Of a stretch of DNA of 64,000 bases, positions 57,996 through 64,000 are shown piece after piece. Below the pieces are notes generated by a model. That model worked only from the letters and a program-made list of their open reading frames with translations. It did not search any database and was not told the origin of the DNA. The position numbers and the translations under genes are program-made. Where the stretch lies: positions 62,001 to 126,000 of the forward strand of contig JAFGLF010000044.1 in the NCBI GenBank assembly GCA_016928195.1, given 5' to 3'. Positions within the stretch are counted from its first letter, which is position 1, and each line of letters opens with the position of its first letter. The stretch comes from Elusimicrobiota bacterium. Lineage in GTDB: Bacteria > Elusimicrobiota > UBA8919.

Positions 57996-58871
57996 GTGCA
58001 GACCAAAGATTTACTTAATAATTTTATTTCATATCTTACCGTTGAAAAAGGGCTCGCCAAAAATACAATAACGGCTTATAGAAGAGATATAAACCGCTAC
58101 CTTGTTTATCTGAAAAAACATTTTTTATCCGTATTAAAAATAAGCGAAGAAGAAATAACCGATTATTTATGGGAAAGAAAACTTTCAAAAAAATTGACAT
58201 CTACAATATTCAGAGAACAGGAATCAATAAAGGGCTTTTATAAATTTCTTTTTACCGAAGGATATATTAAACAAAATCCTTCGGAACAGCTAAAGTCACC
58301 TAAATTAGAAAAATATCTGCCTGACGTACTGGCAGTCGAAGAAGTGGATAAACTTTTAGCTGCACCTGACATTAAAAAACTTAAAGGTATCCGCGATAAG
58401 GCAATTCTGGAAACACTTTATGCTACCGGTATGCGAGTATCGGAGTTAACCGAATTGAAAATCCCTGACGTAAATCTGGAAGTCGGATTCATAAAATGTT
58501 TCGGGAAGGGTTCTAAAGAAAGAATCGTTCCCATAGGTTCAAAAGCGATAGAAGCAATAAAAAATTATCTTAATGTCAGAAAAAAAACCGATACTAATGT
58601 ACTGTTTCTGAATCCGTCAGGAAAAAAAATATCAAGAGTTTCGATATGGGAAATAATCAAAAAATATGCAAAATCCTGCGGAATAACAAAAACCATCAGT
58701 CCGCACACATTAAGACATTCTTTTGCTTCACACATATTGCAGAGAGGTGCCGATTTAAGAGTAATCCAGGAAATACTGGGACATGCATCAATATCGACAA
58801 CCCAGGTTTATACCCATGTCGACAAAAAGTTTCTGAAAAAACAACACGAAAAATTCCACCCGAGAGGATAA
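57996..58871 (+). CDS. xerD: tyrosine recombinase XerC/XerD
   Basis: It resolves chromosome dimers at dif with FtsK, whose gene lies 3 kb upstream. The 291-residue protein starts at GTG 57996 and has an N-terminal SAM-like domain (YLTVEKGLAKNTITAYRRDINRYL) and the catalytic set R147 (TGMRVSEL), H237-xx-R240 (HTLRHSF), H263 (LGHASI) and Y272 (QVYTHV). The typical chromosome type with no mobile-element neighbours. XerC versus XerD cannot be settled without alignment. Confidence 0.93.
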   Translation: MQTKDLLNNFISYLTVEKGLAKNTITAYRRDINRYLVYLKKHFLSVLKISEEEITDYLWERKLSKKLTSTIFREQESIKGFYKFLFTEGYIKQNPSEQLKSPKLEKYLPDVLAVEEVDKLLAAPDIKKLKGIRDKAILETLYATGMRVSELTELKIPDVNLEVGFIKCFGKGSKERIVPIGSKAIEAIKNYLNVRKKTDTNVLFLNPSGKKISRVSIWEIIKKYAKSCGITKTISPHTLRHSFASHILQRGADLRVIQEILGHASISTTQVYTHVDKKFLKKQHEKFHPRG

Positions 58872-58879
58872 CGGAAACA

Positions 58880-58995
58880 TAGCAATACGATGATAAGATG
58901 ATACGTTGATACGGTTAAAAAACTTCAACATACCTGCCCGACGTCTGTCAGGCGGGCTTACGTATCACCATATCAACATATAAACATATCAGCGA
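58880..58995 (+). repeat. GATACGTTGATA / TATCAACATAT inverted repeat element
   Basis: GATGATAAGATGATACGTTGATACGG on the left faces CGTATCACCATATCAACATATAAACATATC on the right. CCTGCCCGACGTCTGTCAGGCGGG lies in the middle at 58935-58957, a copy of the hairpin before rpmF (29139). It looks as if one repeat inserted in another. Confidence 0.8.
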
Positions 58996-58999
58996 ATAT

Positions 59000-60361
59000 A
59001 TGAAATTATTAAGGCCTGAAAATGCATTTCTTTTTATAGCCGTAACTTTCGGGATGATGATGGTATTTGTAACACCGCCCTTCCAGACCCCGGACGAACC
59101 TGCACATTTTTACCGGGCATACCAAATTTCCGGACTGAAAATGATTTCAAAAAAACAAAACGGGAAAGTCGGGGACTACCTTCCTGAAAGCCTCCATATA
59201 ACCACTGTAAAAACTATGGATGATATACATTTTAAACCTCACAATAAAGTAAAATTCAGCGAGATTCTTCCGGCTTTTAAAATTCCGCTTAGCTCCGGAA
59301 ACAAAACATTTATAGAATTCCCGAACATGGCAAGGTACTGCCCTGCTGCATATATCCCGCAATCGGTAGGTATCGCAATCGGCAGATTATTACGTTTATC
59401 TCCTTTAGTATTGATGTATATGGGAAGAATCTGCAATTTAGCTGTCTGGGTTCTTCTTGTTTATCTTGCCATTAAAATCACGCCTGTATCGAACTGGCTG
59501 TTTTTTATCCTGGCATTAACCCCTATGTCGTTATTCGTTTCATCCTCGTTGTCCGCAGATGTTCCTCTGAATGCAGCGTCATTCCTTTTTATTGCCATAT
59601 GTCTTCAATATGCCTTTGAAGAAAATAAAACGGTAAAACCTTCGGACATTTTCATTTTATTCTTGCTTTCTATTTTCCTTTCACTCACGAAACTGATTTA
59701 CCTTTTTATTCCTTTAATCTTTCTGATAATACCTGTTAAAAAAATCGGAACTCCTAAAAAATATTATACCATATTCACTTTACTGATACTATCATGTGCC
59801 TTTTTGACAGGAGGATGGTATTTAGTTATAAAAAACCTGGTGGTTCCCCTGAAACCGGATATATTTGTGGATAAGCAAATAGCTTATGTACTGCATAACC
59901 CGTTAAAATTTCTCGAGGTTGTAATAAAATCGTTATCCAGCGCAAGATACATAGACCACTTTGTCGGAAGACTGGGATGGCTTGATACAAAAATGTCGCT
60001 GATTTTTACCGTACCCTATTTTCTGATAATTATTACCGTCGCCTTGATTGATACAAAAAAAGATATTGTTATAACCCTGAAACAAAGAATAATACTATTC
60101 ATAACACTATCTATAAACCTGGTTCTGATATGCCTTTCACAGTATCTCACCTGGACACCGGTAGGAAAAACGAGGGTTTACGGCTTACAGGGGAGATACT
60201 TCATACCTGTGGCGCTACTTTTGTTCCTGCTGTTTTACCCTAATAAAAAAATACCGTTTAACATGGACAAAAACCGTACAAAGATATTCATAATCTGCTA
60301 TTCCCTGATTTGTTCCATATACACAATACTCGTACTTATAAGAAGATATTATTTAGGATAA
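59000..60361 (+). CDS. DUF2142 family polytopic membrane protein
   Basis: The 453-residue protein has about ten hydrophobic helices and the early loop VTPPFQTPDEPAHFYRAYQI, the DUF2142 hallmark with its acidic pair as in GT-C glycosyltransferases. GRLGWLDTKMSLIF and LQGRYFIPVALLLF near the end are also family-typical. It may be a glycosyltransferase working with lipid-linked sugars. It precedes the arsenic operon but is unlikely to belong to it. Confidence 0.85.
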   Translation: MKLLRPENAFLFIAVTFGMMMVFVTPPFQTPDEPAHFYRAYQISGLKMISKKQNGKVGDYLPESLHITTVKTMDDIHFKPHNKVKFSEILPAFKIPLSSGNKTFIEFPNMARYCPAAYIPQSVGIAIGRLLRLSPLVLMYMGRICNLAVWVLLVYLAIKITPVSNWLFFILALTPMSLFVSSSLSADVPLNAASFLFIAICLQYAFEENKTVKPSDIFILFLLSIFLSLTKLIYLFIPLIFLIIPVKKIGTPKKYYTIFTLLILSCAFLTGGWYLVIKNLVVPLKPDIFVDKQIAYVLHNPLKFLEVVIKSLSSARYIDHFVGRLGWLDTKMSLIFTVPYFLIIITVALIDTKKDIVITLKQRIILFITLSINLVLICLSQYLTWTPVGKTRVYGLQGRYFIPVALLLFLLFYPNKKIPFNMDKNRTKIFIICYSLICSIYTILVLIRRYYLG

Positions 60362-60369
60362 CTGCATAC

Positions 60370-60398
60370 TTGACAATTATTATTTTTTTATATATAAT
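60370..60398 (+). promoter_or_regulatory. sigma-70-type promoter of the arsenic operon
   Basis: TTGACA (60370-60375) and TATAAT (60393-60398), 17 bp apart, give a start near 60405 and a leader of about 37 nt with AGGGGG (60432-60437) before ATG 60442. The promoter lies nine bases after the DUF2142 stop. Confidence 0.85.
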
Positions 60399-60421
60399 AT
60401 GCATTAATGTGCATATATGCA
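60397..60421 (+). promoter_or_regulatory. probable ArsR operator
   Basis: ATATGCA-ttaatg-TGCATAT (60397-60416) is an inverted repeat with 7-bp perfect arms. It overlaps TGCATATATGCA (60410-60421), a perfect 12-bp palindrome. They cover the end of the -10 box and the likely start site, the place where ArsR binds and is released by arsenite. Confidence 0.75.
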
Positions 60422-60441
60422 TAAGATATTTAGGGGGCAAA

Positions 60442-60813
60442 ATGAACACCATAGTAAATGTTTTTAAATCACTCTCCGATAAAACACGCATAAGAATAAT
60501 ACATCTTTTGCTAAAGACAGGGCGGGAATTGTGCATTTGTGAAATTATGGATTCTCTCCGGCTTGCGCAGTATAATATTTCAAAACACATAAGAGAATTA
60601 AAAATAGCAGGATTAGTCAAAGAAAGACGTGAAGGCAGATTTGTCTTCTATTCGGCAATTCCGCAAAAAGACCAATTTCTGAAACAAGCTGTAATATCGA
60701 TTATTTCAATTCCGGAAAAATATTTCTTATCCGATAAAAAAAGATTAAAAAAACGTCTTTGCCTGAGGAAAAACGGAAAAATTACCGTTGGAATGGTAAA
60801 AAGAAAATGCTAA
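60442..60813 (+). CDS. arsR: ArsR family metalloregulator
   Basis: A repressor of 123 residues, started at ATG 60442 behind AGGGGG. It has FKSLSDKTRIRIIHLLL, the arsenite-binding ELCICEIMD (C31, C33) and the helix-turn-helix LRLAQYNISKHIRELKIAGLVKERREGRFVFYSAI. The basic tail LKKRLCLRKNGKITVGMVKRKC adds further cysteines. It controls the operon through the operator that overlaps its promoter. It overlaps the next gene. Confidence 0.93.
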   Translation: MNTIVNVFKSLSDKTRIRIIHLLLKTGRELCICEIMDSLRLAQYNISKHIRELKIAGLVKERREGRFVFYSAIPQKDQFLKQAVISIISIPEKYFLSDKKRLKKRLCLRKNGKITVGMVKRKC

Positions 60814-61985
60814 AAATAAAAGAAATATTTAAACTTTTAATATTGGCAATAATATTCCTGATTGCCTATTATATGCCCGTTTCAAATATGGGAATACATC
60901 CGGTATTTACGGAATCACTCAATATGCTCCGGGAATATGCAAGGGAACATGTTCTTCTCTGCCTCATTCCTGCTTTTTTCATTGCCGGAGCAATCGCAAA
61001 TTTTGTAAGTCAACAGTCGGTTATCAGATATCTCGGGACAAAAACCAATAAGATTTTATCTTACTCGGTCGCATCGGTTTCGGGAACAATCCTTGCAGTA
61101 TGTTCTTGTACAATACTTCCTCTATTTGCGGGAATATACACCAGGGGTGCCGGGATAGGCCCTGCAACGGCTTTCCTGTACTCGGGCCCTGCAATTAACG
61201 TTTTGGCAATAATACTCACAGCACGTGTACTCGGATTACAACTGGGTATAGCGAGGGCACTGGGCGCAATTGTTTTTTCAATAGTTATCGGATTATTAAT
61301 GCATCTTATATTCTACAAGGAAGAGAAAAATAGAATTTCAAACGGGAACCTCAATACCTGTGCCGGAAATCCGTCCGATAAACCCCTGTGGAAAATAACC
61401 GTCTATTTTGCGGTTATGGTGGGAATACTTGTATTTGCCAATTGGGGAAAAGACGAATCAATAAAAATCTGGCAGTTTATATATGGAATTAAATGGTACA
61501 TAACAGGCGTACTTCTTCTTATACTTAGCTGCATGCTGTATATCTGGTTTAATAAAGAAGAGCTTGTTTTATGGACTTCTTCAACATGGGGTTTTGCGAA
61601 ACAGATACTTCCGCTTCTTTTTGCCGGCGTTCTGGTTGCCGGCCTTTTATTGGGAAGGCCCGGGCATGAAGCGCTTATACCTAATCAATGGATAGTAAAA
61701 CTGGTCGGAGGCAATACTTTATGGGCTAACCTGTTTGCTTCCGTTTCGGGAGCTTTGATGTATTTTGCCACTTTAACGGAAGTTCCGATTCTACAGGGAC
61801 TTATAGGTGCCGGTATGGGAAAGGGTCCGGCTCTTGCATTACTCCTTGCAGGTCCGGCTCTTAGCATACCCAATATGCTGGTTATAAGAAGCGTACTGGG
61901 AACAAAAAAAACACTGGTATATATTATCCTTGTTGTTGTAATGGCAACAATCAGCGGAATGATTTATGGAACAACATTCGGTTAG
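60807..61985 (+). CDS. ArsP-like permease (DUF318 family)
   Basis: The 392-residue membrane protein begins at ATG 60807, inside the arsR end. It has about ten helices, SVSGTILAVCSCTILPLFAGIYTRGAGIGPATAFLYSGPAINVLAI and GAGMGKGPALALLLAGPALSIPNMLVIRSVLG, the paired permease motifs of PF03773. ArsP members export trivalent methylarsenicals. As arsM lies in the same operon the likely cargo is methylarsenite; arsenite itself is possible. No ArsB or Acr3 is in the window. Confidence 0.88.
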   Translation: MLKIKEIFKLLILAIIFLIAYYMPVSNMGIHPVFTESLNMLREYAREHVLLCLIPAFFIAGAIANFVSQQSVIRYLGTKTNKILSYSVASVSGTILAVCSCTILPLFAGIYTRGAGIGPATAFLYSGPAINVLAIILTARVLGLQLGIARALGAIVFSIVIGLLMHLIFYKEEKNRISNGNLNTCAGNPSDKPLWKITVYFAVMVGILVFANWGKDESIKIWQFIYGIKWYITGVLLLILSCMLYIWFNKEELVLWTSSTWGFAKQILPLLFAGVLVAGLLLGRPGHEALIPNQWIVKLVGGNTLWANLFASVSGALMYFATLTEVPILQGLIGAGMGKGPALALLLAGPALSIPNMLVIRSVLGTKKTLVYIILVVVMATISGMIYGTTFG

Positions 61986-61993
61986 GAGGTTAT

Positions 61994-62227
61994 ATGAAAA
62001 TAGAAATCTTGGGAACTGGCTGTCCAAAGTGCAAAAAACTGATGGAACTTACGGAAAAAGCAGTAAAAGACACCGGTGTCTCCGCTGAAATCTCAAAAGT
62101 GGACAAAATTAGCGACATAATGAGCTACGGCGTTATGGTCACGCCTGCTTTGGCTGTTGACGGTGAAGTAAAAGCAGCGGGAAGAATACCGTCTGAAGAG
62201 GAGATAAAAAAATGGCTCAAAAAATAA
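61994..62227 (+). CDS. mini-thioredoxin (redox-active disulfide protein)
   Basis: The 77-residue protein MKIEILGTGCPKCKKLMEL with C10-C13 in CPKC, followed by MVTPALAVDGEVKAAG with the cis-proline. This short glutaredoxin-like family (redox-active disulfide protein 2) often accompanies permeases of the ArsP type. It may reduce ArsC or help pass arsenite thiolates. It overlaps arsC by 16 bases and has GGAGG before its start. Confidence 0.92.
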   Translation: MKIEILGTGCPKCKKLMELTEKAVKDTGVSAEISKVDKISDIMSYGVMVTPALAVDGEVKAAGRIPSEEEIKKWLKK

Positions 62228-62640
62228 AAGTTCTATTTGTCTGCGTTCATAACAGTGCAAGGAGCCAGATGGCAGAGGCATTTCTTAATAATCTTGCAGG
62301 AAACAAATTTGAAGCAAAAAGCGCCGGTATAACGCCCGCTAAACTTAACCCTGTCGTTGTGGATGTTATGAAGGAAATGGGAATTGATATTTCCGGCAAT
62401 AAAACAAAAGGCGTTAAAGAGTTCATTGACATAGTCAATATGTTTGATTATGTGATAACCGTATGCGACGGATCCGGGTGCCCACTGTTGCCGGGAAACG
62501 TAAAACAGATGCATTGGTCTTTTCCGGACCCGTCGGAATTTACAGGCACGAACGAAGATAAACTGGCAAAAACCAGAGAAGTCAGAGGCCAGATAAAATC
62601 AAAAATCGAGGATTGGATAAAAAATTTCAGGGAAATTTAA
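62212..62640 (+). CDS. arsC: arsenate reductase, thioredoxin-coupled (LMW phosphatase type)
   Basis: The 142-residue protein has [15 protein letters not shown] with catalytic C11 and R17, and the disulfide cascade cysteines C85 and C90 in [12 protein letters not shown], close to C10/C82/C89 of the S. aureus enzyme. It reduces arsenate to arsenite using thioredoxin; the mini-thioredoxin next door is a possible electron donor. It ends [15 protein letters not shown], typical for the family. Confidence 0.95.
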   Translation: MAQKIKVLFVCVHNSARSQMAEAFLNNLAGNKFEAKSAGITPAKLNPVVVDVMKEMGIDISGNKTKGVKEFIDIVNMFDYVITVCDGSGCPLLPGNVKQMHWSFPDPSEFTGTNEDKLAKTREVRGQIKSKIEDWIKNFREI

Positions 62641-62645
62641 AAAAA

Positions 62646-63410
62646 ATGAAAAAAGAGAATGTAAAACAGAAAATCAGGGAAGGGTATGCAAAAATTGTGA
62701 AGGAAAACAGTTCCTGCTGCTGCGGGCCGGCAACGTCGTGCTGCAGAAGTGAGTCCGCAGCAGAGATAAGTAAAAATCTCGGATACACGGATAAAGAAAT
62801 ATCAGGCATTCCTGACGGTGCCAATCTCGGGCTTGGATGCGGGAATCCTACTGCGCTGGCATCATTAAAAAAAGGCGAAATCGTTCTTGACCTCGGCTCC
62901 GGAGCAGGATTTGATTGTTTTCTTGCGGCAAACCGTGTGGGTGAAACAGGAAAAATTATCGGTGTGGACATGACTCCGGAGATGGTGCAAAGGGCTTCGG
63001 TAAATGCTAGGAAAAACGGCTACAGAAATGTCGAATTCCTGCTGGGAGAAATTGAAAAACTTCCGGTTGCGGACAGCAGTATTGATGTTATAATTTCAAA
63101 CTGCGTCATCAATCTTTCGCCGGACAAGGAAACCGTTTTCAAGGAAGCCTTTAGGGTGCTGAAGGCGGGCGGAAGAATACTGGTATCCGACATCGTACTT
63201 CTCAAAGAACTGCCGGAAAAAGTGAAGGATTCCTCCGAAGCATATATTGCATGTGTTTCCGGAGCGATACTGAAAGATAAATATTTGAACCTTATGAAAG
63301 ATGCGGGATTTTCCGAAGTGAAGGTCCTAGAAGAAATATCTTTCGGAACGGAACACATAACAGGCGATTTCGACGGTGTTAAAAGCATCCGGGTCAGCGG
63401 AATAAAATAA
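62646..63410 (+). CDS. arsM: arsenite S-adenosylmethionine methyltransferase
   Basis: It methylates arsenite to methyl- and dimethyl-arsenicals. Start at ATG 62646; an upstream TTG would overlap arsC. The 254-residue protein has a Cys-rich start [44 protein letters not shown] and the three arsenic-binding cysteines C65, C153 ([12 protein letters not shown]) and C203 (IACVSGA), the last two 50 residues apart as in algal ArsM. Product export would fit the ArsP-like permease. Confidence 0.94.
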   Translation: MKKENVKQKIREGYAKIVKENSSCCCGPATSCCRSESAAEISKNLGYTDKEISGIPDGANLGLGCGNPTALASLKKGEIVLDLGSGAGFDCFLAANRVGETGKIIGVDMTPEMVQRASVNARKNGYRNVEFLLGEIEKLPVADSSIDVIISNCVINLSPDKETVFKEAFRVLKAGGRILVSDIVLLKELPEKVKDSSEAYIACVSGAILKDKYLNLMKDAGFSEVKVLEEISFGTEHITGDFDGVKSIRVSGIK

Positions 63411-63421
63411 GGGGGAAAAAT

Positions 63422-63481
63422 ATGCACAAAGCAGGTAAAAGATTTTTCCGTACGACACCGATAGTATTCTTATGCTGTTAA
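63422..63481 (+). CDS. possible 19-residue peptide with a terminal Cys-Cys
   Basis: ATG 63422 is preceded by AAGGGGGAA and opens a short frame MHKAGKRFFRTTPIVFLCC to TAA. The strong ribosome site and the CC end within an arsenic operon are suggestive, but it may be a remnant or a chance frame. It ends 13 bases before the lipoprotein start. Confidence 0.3.
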   Translation: MHKAGKRFFRTTPIVFLCC

Positions 63482-63494
63482 AAGGCCATGAACG

Positions 63495-64000
63495 ATGATA
63501 CAAATAAATATCAAAAATTATATTCTATTAGTATCTATATTTCTGTTTGTATTCGGATGTGAAAAAAATAATGACAAGAAAACCAAAATAGTCAATAAAC
63601 CTTCCGAAACCGGTATCAAAGAAACAGTCAAAACCGAAACAATCAATAAATCCGCCGCACCTGTTCCAAAAAACACTGCAAGAAGAGATGCAAAAACCCC
63701 GGAAGAACAAAAAAAGGAAACAACTGAAATCAAGGTTACATTTGTGGAACTCGGGTCGGTCGGGTGCATTCCGTGCAAAAAGATGCAGCCGATCATGGAA
63801 GCGGTTGAAGAAGAATATAAAGGACAGGTAAAAGTTGTATTTTATGATGTCTGGACAGACGAAGGAAGACCTTACGCCGAAAAATACAAAATCCGACTTA
63901 TCCCGACACAGGTATTTCTAGATAAAGACGGCAAGGAATATTTCAGGCACGAAGGATTTTTCCCGAAGGAAGAACTTGTCAAAATTTTAAAAATGAAAGG
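63495..64000 (+). CDS. thioredoxin-fold lipoprotein (cut by window end)
   Basis: ATG 63495 opens a frame that runs off the window with 168 codons. A lipoprotein signal peptide NYILLVSIFLFVFGC ends at C22, then a long lysine/threonine-rich linker, then a thioredoxin domain with VGCIPCKKMQP (C91, C94), VVFYDVWTDEGRPYAEKYKIRLIPTQVFLDKDG (cis-proline). It likely acts in the periplasm as a disulfide reductase or thiol donor. It follows arsM on the same strand; membership in the arsenic operon is likely. A downstream CcdA-like partner would be outside the window. Confidence 0.85.
   Translation, partial: MIQINIKNYILLVSIFLFVFGCEKNNDKKTKIVNKPSETGIKETVKTETINKSAAPVPKNTARRDAKTPEEQKKETTEIKVTFVELGSVGCIPCKKMQPIMEAVEEEYKGQVKVVFYDVWTDEGRPYAEKYKIRLIPTQVFLDKDGKEYFRHEGFFPKEELVKILKMK

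Noticed and set aside
57996-58871. Integrase of a mobile island linked to tRNA genes
   Set aside because: The protein matches chromosomal XerC/D, lies near ftsK and between housekeeping genes, 9 kb from the tRNA genes, with no att-like duplication visible.
63482-63600. Selenocysteine or frameshift joining of the 19-residue frame to the lipoprotein
   Set aside because: The stop is TAA, the frames differ and the lipoprotein has its own signal peptide, so joining is not supported.

Overview
The window comes from an AT-rich bacterial chromosome (GC in the high thirties by eye) of a Gram-negative type: LolA, RodZ, bactofilin, UppP and an M23 peptidase point to a cell with an outer membrane. Nothing here names a cultivated genus. 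The dense load of short, word-like palindromic repeats and the Fd-EtfA fusion recall genomes of uncultured candidate phyla (Omnitrophota, Elusimicrobiota or Firestonebacteria type), but that placement is a weak inference. Almost every gene is on the + strand; only bactofilin and the M23 peptidase (39197-40600) point the other way.

Region 1 (1-26945) is a surface polysaccharide / glycoconjugate locus. It holds a B12-dependent radical SAM protein, left-handed beta-helix acyltransferases, a DegT aminotransferase, a Gfo/Idh/MocA dehydrogenase plus WbpD-like acetyltransferase pair, asparagine synthase, a NodU-type carbamoyltransferase, a deacetylase, GT2, GT4 and several membrane GT-C enzymes, and a WecA/MraY-like initiating phosphoglycosyltransferase. 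Inside it sits an acyl-carrier module (MaoC-KR fusion, FkbH-like HAD/GNAT protein, stand-alone ACP and a beta-helix acyltransferase) that probably makes and transfers a small hydroxyacyl group to a sugar.

Region 2 (27046-39098) is core metabolism: ndk, ackA, then the fatty acid operon rpmF-plsX-fabH-fabD-fabG-acpP-fabF-rnc, followed by an acyl-CoA dehydrogenase and EtfB/EtfA in which EtfA carries an N-terminal two-cluster ferredoxin domain. Region 3 (39197-58871) is housekeeping and envelope: bactofilin and M23 peptidase, valS, rph, rdgB, an SGNH hydrolase, tRNA-Arg, tRNA-Pro, tRNA-His, rpsO-pnp, a biotin carrier protein, uppP, ftsK, lolA, rodZ, pgsA, pgpA, a metallo-hydrolase and a Xer recombinase. 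Region 4 (59000-64000) is a DUF2142 membrane protein and then an arsenic operon: arsR with its operator, an ArsP-like permease, a mini-thioredoxin, arsC, arsM and a thioredoxin lipoprotein cut by the window end.

The most unusual property is the repeat load. At least eight families of short inverted-repeat elements fill nearly every intergenic gap. Some copies lie in frame inside conserved genes: two 78-nt copies in valS, 16-bp palindromes in fabD and etfA, and further elements in a DegT aminotransferase, a GT4 enzyme and an FAD oxidoreductase. Others supply C-terminal residues and stop codons, or Shine-Dalgarno sequences and start codons, of adjacent genes. The repeats therefore seem to rewrite gene ends and loops, much as Rickettsia palindromic elements do.
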